The notes beneath the pieces were generated by a model. That model was not told where the DNA came from. It did not search any database and saw nothing but the letters and a program-made list of their open reading frames with translations. A DNA stretch of 64,000 nucleotides from positions 442,405 through 506,404 of the forward strand of contig NZ_KQ949024.1 of assembly GCF_001514285.1 (NCBI RefSeq), in the 5' to 3' direction. A program made the position numbers and the translations under genes. This DNA comes from Streptomyces sp. DSM 15324. Lineage in GTDB: Bacteria; Actinomycetota; Actinomycetes; Streptomycetales; Streptomycetaceae. Shown piece after piece: positions 58,052-64,000 of the stretch. Position 1 is the first letter of the stretch, and every line of letters begins with the position of its first letter.

Positions 58052-58963
58052 GTGATCATTCCTGTACGTCGTCTGGCCGCCGTCTGTGCCCTCGGCGCGG
58101 CGCTCACCGCCTGCGGCACCTCCCCGGCCCCGCAGGCCGCGCGCCCGCCGGCCTCCGCCTCCCCGTCCGCCGCGGGCTCGTCCTCCGCCTCGGCTCCCGC
58201 CCCGCCCTCCACCGAGCCCACCACCGAGCCCTCCGCCGAGCCCTCCCGGGCGCCGACGCTGGCCCCCGGCCCGGCCGGACTCACCCCGGTGTTCACGAAC
58301 GGTCCGCGCACCCGCGGCAAGACGGTCGCCCTCACCTTCGACGCCGACATGACCGCCGATCAGGGACCGCGGGCGGCGGCCGGGGAGCACTTCGACAACC
58401 CGGGGCTGATCTCGGCGCTGCGCGGACTGAAGGTGCCCGCCACCGTGTTCATGACCGGGCGGTGGGCCGAGGAGTACCCGGCCGAGGCGCGCTCCATCGG
58501 GCGGGACCCGCTGTTCGAGGTCGCCAACCACTCCTACAGCCACTACGCGTTCACCGGCGACTGCTACGGCCTGCCGACCGTGGCGGAGGACCGGATGCGG
58601 GCGGACGTGGAGCGGGCGTACACCGCCTTCCGCACGGCGGGGGTGCCGGACGCGATGCCGTACTTCCGGTTCCCCGGCGGCTGTTACGACCAGCGGGCGC
58701 TGCGCGCGGTCAGCGGACTGGGGGTGACCGCGGTGCAGTGGGACGTGGTCAGCGGGGACGCGTTCGCCACGGACGCCGACGCGGTGGCCCGGGAGGTGCT
58801 GGACGGGGTGCGGCCGGGGTCCGTGGTGGTCATGCACTGCACCCGCAGCGCCGCGCCGGTGACCGAGCGGGCGGTGCGGGCGATCGTCCCCGAGCTGCGC
58901 CGGCGGGGATACCGGTTCGTGAAGGTGTCCGAGCTGATCGGGGCCGTACGGACGGCGTCGTGA
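58052..58963 (+). CDS. Polysaccharide deacetylase (NodB) lipoprotein
   Basis: A 303-residue lipoprotein: signal with lipobox LTAC at about residue 20, a Ser/Pro/Glu linker, then a NodB carbohydrate esterase 4 domain with LTFDADMTADQG (motif 1), ANHSYSHYAF (motif 2, zinc histidines), RFPGGCYD (motif 3) and VVVMHC (motif 5). It probably removes N-acetyl groups from peptidoglycan or chitin-like glycans at the cell surface. GTG at 58052 gives a proper signal; a longer in-frame start exists at 58013. It converges on the ABC permease gene with 9 bp between stops. Confidence 0.9.
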   Translation: MIIPVRRLAAVCALGAALTACGTSPAPQAARPPASASPSAAGSSSASAPAPPSTEPTTEPSAEPSRAPTLAPGPAGLTPVFTNGPRTRGKTVALTFDADMTADQGPRAAAGEHFDNPGLISALRGLKVPATVFMTGRWAEEYPAEARSIGRDPLFEVANHSYSHYAFTGDCYGLPTVAEDRMRADVERAYTAFRTAGVPDAMPYFRFPGGCYDQRALRAVSGLGVTAVQWDVVSGDAFATDADAVAREVLDGVRPGSVVVMHCTRSAAPVTERAVRAIVPELRRRGYRFVKVSELIGAVRTAS

Positions 58964-58972
58964 GCCGGCGGT

Positions 58973-59644
58973 TCAGGGTGCTCTGCGGGAGGTGAGCGCG
59001 CAGGCCGCCGCGACCGCGGCGGCCGTGACGAGTACGGCGGCGGCCCACGGCAGCAGCGGAAGGCTGACCGTCGCCGAGCGGGAGCCGGTGACCAGGCCGG
59101 TGACCGCCGCGTGGGCCGGGGAGCCGCTCACCACCAGCGCCATGAGGGCGGCCAGCAGCAGCGCCGGGACGGCCCGGCCCGTGGAGCGCAGGACGGGCGG
59201 GGCGGTGAGGGCGCCGACGGCCGTGCCGAGCAGGGCGCAGGTCAGCACGGCCAGGAAGCCGGCCGCGGCGGCCGCGGGGACGGGGACGCGGTGCTGGTGG
59301 TCCGCGCCGACCGGGTCGCTGATGTACACGACCGCCGCCGTGGCGACCGTACCGAGGAGCACGGCCGTGCCGAGCGCGGTCAGCACGGCGGCCAGGTGCG
59401 CCCGTGCGGGCCCGGCCGCCGCCGCCACGACGGTCCGGGCGGCCGGGGGCTCGCCGAGGACGCAGATCCGCACCAGCCAGGCGGCGGTGGGCAGCAGCAC
59501 GGCGGCCGTCCAGCCGAGCGAGTCCAGCAGCGGCTGCCCGCCCTGCACCCCGACGCCGAGGACGACGACGTACAGCAGGAACGGCGGCAGCCAGCGCTGG
59601 GAGCGCAGGAGCAGGGCGGTCTGGTAGCGCAGCAGGGCGGTCAT
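58973..59644 (-). CDS. ABC exporter membrane subunit
   Basis: A 223-residue protein with six hydrophobic segments (FLLYVVVLGVGVQGG, TAAVLLPTAAWLVRICVL, AVLTALGTAVLLGTVATAAV and others) and no enzyme motif. Its ATG overlaps the stop of the upstream ABC ATPase gene, which identifies it as the membrane partner. The substrate is unknown. Confidence 0.82.
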   Translation of the reverse strand: MTALLRYQTALLLRSQRWLPPFLLYVVVLGVGVQGGQPLLDSLGWTAAVLLPTAAWLVRICVLGEPPAARTVVAAAAGPARAHLAAVLTALGTAVLLGTVATAAVVYISDPVGADHQHRVPVPAAAAAGFLAVLTCALLGTAVGALTAPPVLRSTGRAVPALLLAALMALVVSGSPAHAAVTGLVTGSRSATVSLPLLPWAAAVLVTAAAVAAACALTSRRAP

Positions 59645-60519
59645 CGGGGGCCTTCGGGGTCGGACGGGCGCACGCTCATCACGTGGTACGGCGGGCGGGC
59701 GGTCAGCAGGGCGCGCAGGACGACGTCGGAGTGGGAGGCGGGGACGGTGAGACGGTGGGTGCGGTCGGCCGTCTCCTCGGCCGCGGTGGCCCTGCCCACC
59801 GCCTCCGGCGGGAGGGGCGAGGGGCCCCGCACCTCGATCGTGGTGTGCGGACCCCCGGGGGCGGCGGCCGGTCCACCGCCGTCGCCTCCCCCTTCTCCGC
59901 TACGGCGGTGCAGGGTGCCGTCGCGGACCGTGTGCACGGCGTCCGTGGTGCCGGTGAGGCGGCGGGGGTCGTGGTCGACGAAGACGACCGCGGCACCGGC
60001 CGCCGTGCGTTCGGCGACCGCCCTCTCCAGTTCGGCGCGCGCTTCGGTGTCCAGGCCGGTCCACGCCTCGTCCAGGATCAGCAACTCCGGTTCGGCGAGG
60101 AGGGCTTGGGCCACGGCGACCTTCTGGCTGCTGCCCTTGGACAGCTGGGACATCGGGGTGCGGGCGTGCGCGGAGGCGCCGAAGCGGTCCAGCCGGTCGG
60201 CCGCGGCGCGGGCGGCCGCGGGCCGGGACAGACCGTGGACCGCGCCGAGGTGGGTGAGGTAGTCGAGGGCGGTGAAGGGGAGGGCGGCCGGGAAGCGCTC
60301 GGGGACGTACGCCGTGCGGGGCCGGCCGCTCACCCGGCCCTCGGTCGGGGCGTCGATGCGGGCCAGGAGACGCAGGAGGGTGGATTTCCCGGTGCCGTTG
60401 GGGCCTTCTATGCGGGTCAGGGTGGCGGGGGCGATGTGCAGGTCGATGTGGCGGATGACCCACGGGCCGCGTAGGCCGTAGCGGCGGCCGGCGTCGGTGA
60501 GGTGCAGGGCGCGGTCCAT
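59641..60519 (-). CDS. ABC exporter ATPase subunit
   Basis: A 292-residue ABC ATPase: Walker A EGPNGTGKSTLLRLL, signature LSKGSSQKVAVAQAL, Walker B LLILDEAWTGLD and H-loop VFVDHD. The signature has S-K-G-S for the common SGGQ. The last 85 residues are an extra domain behind a Gly/Pro linker, perhaps regulatory. Coupled to the membrane subunit. Confidence 0.9.
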   Translation of the reverse strand: MDRALHLTDAGRRYGLRGPWVIRHIDLHIAPATLTRIEGPNGTGKSTLLRLLARIDAPTEGRVSGRPRTAYVPERFPAALPFTALDYLTHLGAVHGLSRPAAARAAADRLDRFGASAHARTPMSQLSKGSSQKVAVAQALLAEPELLILDEAWTGLDTEARAELERAVAERTAAGAAVVFVDHDPRRLTGTTDAVHTVRDGTLHRRSGEGGGDGGGPAAAPGGPHTTIEVRGPSPLPPEAVGRATAAEETADRTHRLTVPASHSDVVLRALLTARPPYHVMSVRPSDPEGPR

Positions 60520-60560
60520 GAAAGGTCATCCTGTCGTATCGCGCGTGCGGGTCGTCGGCG

Positions 60561-60588
60561 GCTGGTCGCGCGGTTCCCCGCGCCCCTT
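60561..60588. repeat. Dispersed Streptomyces intergenic repeat
   Basis: gctggtcgcgcggttccccg followed by cgcccctt is a near-copy of the right arm of the terminator at 40294-40334. The matching left arm is missing here. It recurs widely in this genus as I recall. Confidence 0.5.
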
Positions 60589-60601
60589 AAGGTTGGCTGG
60601 T

Positions 60602-61345
60602 GTGAGCGCTGATCATCAGTCCCCCGGCGACAGTCCCTTCCAGTCCGAGGCCAGTCTTCGCGACGCCGCCCCTCAGCACGTCCTTCCCCTCGTCGTCCGC
60701 CTGGAGAGGAGCGCGCCGCCCGCTCGGACCGACGCGCTCGAGACCGCCGCTCGGGCCGTGCTCGTCATGCTCTGCGACGAGAGGTCGCTGGGCGACGGCG
60801 CATGGGCGCGGGCCGTGCGGGACTGGCAGGACGCTCGGATCCGCAAGGTCGTGCGGCGGGCCCGTGGCGCCGAGTGGCGGCGGGCCGAGGCGCTGGACGG
60901 GATCACCGTCGGCGGGAAGACCGCCGAGGTGCGGGTGTTCCCGCCGGTGCCGCTGGACGGGTGGCCGAAGGATCTGGCGCGGCTCCAGGTCTCCGGGACC
61001 GACCTCGACGACCCGGAGCCGCCGGCCGCGGCCGACCCCGCGGTCCCGGTCATCTGGCTGAACCCGGAACTGCGGATGTCCGCCGGGAAGGCCATGGCGC
61101 AGGCCGGGCACGGTGCCCAGCTCGCCTGGTGGGAGCTGTCGGAGGAGGAGCGGGACGCCTGGCGCGCGTCCGGTTTCGCGCTCGCCGTGCGCACCGCCGA
61201 CCCCGCGCGGTGGCGGGAGCTGACGACGAGCGGGCTGCCGCTGGTGCGGGACGCGGGGTTCACCGAGATCGCGCCGAACAGCTGCACCGTCGTGGCGGAT
61301 CATCCGGCCCTGCGCCGAGAGCGTCCGGCCGAACCTCAAATGTAG
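60602..61345 (+). CDS. Peptidyl-tRNA hydrolase 2 (PTH2) family protein
   Basis: A 247-residue protein whose C-terminal half is a PTH2 domain ([40 protein letters not shown]). The N-terminal 125 residues are helical and specific to actinobacteria. Archaeal and eukaryotic PTH2 recycles peptidyl-tRNA; the bacterial enzyme is usually the unrelated Pth, so the role here is uncertain. GTG start (SADHQSPGD). Confidence 0.82.
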   Translation: MSADHQSPGDSPFQSEASLRDAAPQHVLPLVVRLERSAPPARTDALETAARAVLVMLCDERSLGDGAWARAVRDWQDARIRKVVRRARGAEWRRAEALDGITVGGKTAEVRVFPPVPLDGWPKDLARLQVSGTDLDDPEPPAAADPAVPVIWLNPELRMSAGKAMAQAGHGAQLAWWELSEEERDAWRASGFALAVRTADPARWRELTTSGLPLVRDAGFTEIAPNSCTVVADHPALRRERPAEPQM

Positions 61346-61433
61346 CTCTGAAGGTGGGCACCGGGTGGTTCGGCGGCCGACGGCGGGGTCATACCACCGT
61401 CACCACCGAGGGGGGACCAAGGAGGCGGTGACC

Positions 61434-63041
61434 ATGGCACGACTGGGCACGGGCATAGGCTGGCGGCCGGAGATCGCGGACGCGGTGGAGCGGATGCCGG
61501 GCATCGACTGGGTCGAGGTCGTGGCGGAGAACACCTGCCCCGGACACCTCCCCGCGTCCCTGACCCGGCTGCGCGAGCGCGGGGTCACCGTGGTCCCGCA
61601 CGGCGTGGGCCTGGGTCTCGGCGGCGCCGAACGGCCCGACGAGGGGCGGCTCGCGGCCCTCGCCGAGCGCGCCTCGGTCCTGGGGTCGCCGCTGGTCACC
61701 GAGCACATCGCGTTCGTCCGCGCGGGCGGCCCGCTGACCGCGACCGGGCGGCTGGAGGCCGGTCATCTGCTGCCGGTTCCGCGCACCCGGGACGCCCTCG
61801 ACGTGCTGTGCGAGAACGTCCGGATCGCCCAGGACGCGCTGCCCGTGCCGCTGGCCGTGGAGAACATCGCCGCGCTGATCGCCTGGCCGGACGAGGAGAT
61901 GACGGAGGGGCAGTTCCTGTACGAGCTGGCCGACCGGACGGGCGTACGGCTGCTGATCGACGTGGCGAACCTCCACACCAATCACGTCAACCGCGGCGAG
62001 GACCCCGCCGAGGCGCTCGGCGAACTGCCCGTGGAGGCCCTCGCCTACGTCCATGTCGCGGGCGGGTTCGTGCGGGACGGCGTCTGGCACGACAGCCACG
62101 CCCATCCCGTACCCCGTCCGGTCCTCGACATCCTGACCGACCTCGCGTCCCGGGTCTCGCCCCCCGGGGTGCTGCTGGAGCGCGACGAGAACTTCCCCGA
62201 ACCCGCCCTGCTGGAGCGGGAGTTGGAGGCGATCCGGGAGGCGGTGCGGGACGGGGAGCGGCTCGCGGTCAAGCGGGAGCTGGTCCGGCTCGGCCGGGAC
62301 GCGCGGGCGGCGGCACGGGCCGGACGCGTCGGACGGGGCACGCCGCCGGAGCGAGTCGGTGCGCGTGCGGTCGGTACGCGTGCGGTCGGCGGCGGTGGCC
62401 GAGTCGGTGCGAGTGCGGTCGGCGGCGGTGGCCGAGGCGGCGGGACGGGAACGGCGGTCGCCCTGGCACCCGCCCCCGTTCCCACACCGGCCCCCACCCC
62501 CGGCAACGGCAACGGCACCGGCACCGGCACCGGCACCAGCACCAGCACCGGCACCGGCACCGGCGTCAGTGACGCGACCCGGCAGCGGCTCGGGCTGGCC
62601 CAGGCCGCGCTGTTGTCCGCGCTCGTCGCGGGGACGCCCGTGCCCGAGGGCTTCGACCGGGTGCGGATCGGGGTGCAGGCGCGGGCGCTGGCGGCGAAGC
62701 GGGCCGGGGTGGTGGCCAAGGTGGCGCCGGAGCTGCCGGTCATCCTCGGCGACGGCTACCGGGCGGCGTTCCTCGCGTACGCCCAGGGCCATCCGATGCG
62801 CGGCGGTTACCGGCAGGACGCCCTGGACTTCGTCGAGCGGGTGCTCCTCGACGGCCCGCCGGCGCCGGGGCGCGTCCGGCGGGAGCTGCGCACCTGGTGG
62901 CGGGACCGGTCGGGGCCGGCGCCGCGGCAGGGGTCGCGGCTGGCCCGCGCGGCGCGGCGGGGCCGGGCGCTGCTCCGGCGTCGGCCAGGGCCTTCACCGG
63001 TCCCTCACCCCGGGGCGAGGGTCAAGTTGCCGCGGCAGTAA
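61434..63041 (+). CDS. DUF692 (MNIO) oxidase fused to an SCO6045-like domain
   Basis: A 535-residue fusion. Residues 1-290 are a DUF692/MNIO TIM barrel, the family of iron oxidases that modify cysteine in RiPP peptides (MbnB, TglH, ChrH). Candidate iron ligands are in place: His56 ([12 protein letters not shown]), Glu90/His91 (TEHIAF), Glu143-Asn144 (VENIAAL), Asp176/Asn179/His181 ([10 protein letters not shown]), His207 (YVHVAGG), SHAHPV and ERDENFPE. Residues 300-378 are a repeat-rich Gly/Thr/Pro linker. Residues 379-500 ([20 protein letters not shown]) match the separate partner protein known to me as SCO6045. ATG with an AAGGAGG upstream. The next genes are DUF4142 and TIGR04222. Confidence 0.88.
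   Translation: MARLGTGIGWRPEIADAVERMPGIDWVEVVAENTCPGHLPASLTRLRERGVTVVPHGVGLGLGGAERPDEGRLAALAERASVLGSPLVTEHIAFVRAGGPLTATGRLEAGHLLPVPRTRDALDVLCENVRIAQDALPVPLAVENIAALIAWPDEEMTEGQFLYELADRTGVRLLIDVANLHTNHVNRGEDPAEALGELPVEALAYVHVAGGFVRDGVWHDSHAHPVPRPVLDILTDLASRVSPPGVLLERDENFPEPALLERELEAIREAVRDGERLAVKRELVRLGRDARAAARAGRVGRGTPPERVGARAVGTRAVGGGGRVGASAVGGGGRGGGTGTAVALAPAPVPTPAPTPGNGNGTGTGTGTSTSTGTGTGVSDATRQRLGLAQAALLSALVAGTPVPEGFDRVRIGVQARALAAKRAGVVAKVAPELPVILGDGYRAAFLAYAQGHPMRGGYRQDALDFVERVLLDGPPAPGRVRRELRTWWRDRSGPAPRQGSRLARAARRGRALLRRRPGPSPVPHPGARVKLPRQ
62344..62570 (+). repeat. Simple repeats coding the linker of the DUF692 fusion
   Basis: Two copies of gtgcggtcggcggcggtggc occur at about 62382-62440, followed by a run of accggc/accagc hexamers at about 62515-62565 (Thr-Gly/Thr-Ser dipeptides). 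Such DNA is prone to length change. Confidence 0.85.
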
Positions 63042-63098
63042 TATGCCTTCTCGCGCCCCGGACGCACGGGCGTGCGGTGCCGTGAGCAGGAGGCCCCC

Positions 63099-63809
63099 AT
63101 GCGACCGCGACCGCCCGTCAAGGGCAGAGGCATCTTCAGCGGGACCGGGATCATCGTCACGGGTCTGGCCGCGACCTGCGTGGCGTTGTTCATCCCCGTC
63201 GCGTCGTACTCGAACCAGTCGTCGGCCGGTGCGGCCGGGGCGGACGTCCTGAACGCCCAGACCGTGCTCACGCAGTACGGTCCGCTGTCCGCGCTGGACC
63301 GGGAGTTCGTCACGAAGGTCCGGCTGGCCGGACTGTGGGAGCTGCCCGCCGGGCAGCTGGCGCAGCGCAAGGGCACGACCGAGGCCGTACGGACCGCCGG
63401 GCAGCACCTCGTCCAGGGGCACCTGTTCCTGGACGAGCGGGTGCGGGACGTGGCGGCGAAGCTGGGGGTCGGTCTGCCGAACGAGCCCAACGACCAGCAG
63501 AAGGCCTGGCTGGCGGAGCTGAACGCGGCGCAGGGCGTGGACTTCGACCGGAAGTTCGCCAACATCCTGCGGCTGGCGCACGGCCGGGTGTTCACCGTGG
63601 TGGCACAGGTGCGGGCCGGTACCCAGAACTCGCTGGTGCGGGCGCTCGCCGACGACGCCAACACGACCGTCCTCGATCACATCGAGATCCTGGAGGCCAC
63701 CGGGTACGTCGACTTCGAGGCCCTGGCCCGGGACCTCGCGGCGACCGGCACGCCCTCGCCCGCGGCCACCCCCGGGGTCGTGGTGCCGCTGACGCCGTCG
63801 CCGTCCTGA
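63099..63809 (+). CDS. DUF4142 family membrane-anchored protein
   Basis: A 236-residue protein. A short basic N-terminus and one hydrophobic segment (IIVTGLAATCVALFIPVASY) are followed by an exported four-helix ferritin-like DUF4142 domain (LSALDREFVTKVRLAGLWEL, AGQHLVQGHLFLDERVRDVA) and a Pro/Thr tail. The paired helices with Glu and His (GQHLVQGH, LDHIEILEATG) could bind metal. ATG six bases after AGGAGG. It lies between the DUF692 fusion and the TIGR04222 gene in one direction, 57 bp after the former. Confidence 0.85.
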   Translation: MRPRPPVKGRGIFSGTGIIVTGLAATCVALFIPVASYSNQSSAGAAGADVLNAQTVLTQYGPLSALDREFVTKVRLAGLWELPAGQLAQRKGTTEAVRTAGQHLVQGHLFLDERVRDVAAKLGVGLPNEPNDQQKAWLAELNAAQGVDFDRKFANILRLAHGRVFTVVAQVRAGTQNSLVRALADDANTTVLDHIEILEATGYVDFEALARDLAATGTPSPAATPGVVVPLTPSPS

Positions 63810-63899
63810 GCCGAGCGGAACGTCACATACCCGCGACGCTCCGTCCGCATGATGAACAGGGCATGGCGTTTTCCCGTGTACACGGCATAGAAAAGTGTC

Positions 63900-64000
63900 A
63901 TGTTCTGGGTCCTTCTCCTGCTGCTGGCCTGGGCGGCCGCGGGCACGGCGTGCACCCGGCTGTGCCTGGCCGCCGTCCGCGCGGCGGCCGTGGACACCGG
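63900..64000 (+). CDS. TIGR04222-type membrane protein, N-terminus only (partial)
   Basis: The window ends after 33 codons. The start MFWVLLLLLAWAAAGTACTR and following LCLAAVRAA match the N-terminus of TIGR04222-domain membrane proteins as I remember them. Members often end in a Gly/Cys-rich low-complexity tail. If so, its cysteines are candidate substrates of the DUF692 enzyme upstream. Only the first membrane helix and the start of the domain can be seen, and the ribosome site (AGAAAAG) is weak. Confidence 0.6.
   Translation, partial: MFWVLLLLLAWAAAGTACTRLCLAAVRAAAVDT

Overview
The window is high-GC actinobacterial DNA with the gene content of a Streptomyces chromosome: a two-domain geosmin synthase, an AfsA/CprB/ScbR-type gamma-butyrolactone locus, two 'conservon' signalling operons (cvnABCD), a Streptomyces subtilisin inhibitor homologue, maltooligosyl-trehalose enzymes, frequent GTG/TTG starts, many 4-base start/stop overlaps and long GC-rich terminator hairpins without U-tracts. 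I see no rRNA, tRNA, CRISPR array, prophage or insertion sequence.

Layout. 1-7.7 kb: the end of treY, two cytosolic-looking M14 zinc peptidase paralogues around an SSI-family protease inhibitor, a DUF1707-FHA protein, then treZ. 7.7-12.8 kb: an APH-fold protein with an altered catalytic loop, an M24 Xaa-Pro peptidase, a decayed metallophosphoesterase carrying a 56-bp perfect palindrome, a membrane PDZ protein, a LysR regulator and a CTP-synthase-like glutamine amidotransferase. 12.8-18.9 kb: geosmin synthase, a DUF89 protein, a cprB-like receptor, an afsA-family synthase and a second divergent ScbR-like receptor. afsA and cprB hold the only TTA (bldA) codons found by eye in the window. 19-24.7 kb: a secreted subtilase, a membrane-anchored AA10 LPMO, a secreted protein and a DUF6230/DUF6114 pair. 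24.7-27.9 kb: a TatA-like protein and an ArsR-regulated MgtA-type P-ATPase.

28-43 kb: an orphan substrate-binding lipoprotein runs into conservon 1. Conservon 2 then lies, on the opposite strand, between the binding-protein gene and the ATPase/permease genes of a quaternary-amine osmoprotectant ABC transporter. A truncated histidine-ammonia-lyase-like gene follows the binding protein. 43-48 kb: ApbE, a tandem-duplicated FMN-binding protein and a ferric-reductase-like flavocytochrome form one electron-transfer operon, next to a divergent OmpR-type two-component system. 48-54 kb: a UPF0104 membrane protein, msrB, murC, a small conserved protein, a RibD-type reductase and zapE. 54-61 kb: a beta-carbonic anhydrase coupled to a SulP transporter, a slipin, a polysaccharide deacetylase lipoprotein, a small ABC exporter and a PTH2-domain protein.

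61.4-64 kb: a DUF692/MNIO enzyme fused through a repeat-built linker to an SCO6045-like partner domain, then a DUF4142 protein, then the first codons of a TIGR04222-type membrane protein cut by the window edge. This set is the best candidate here for an uncharacterised peptide-modification system.
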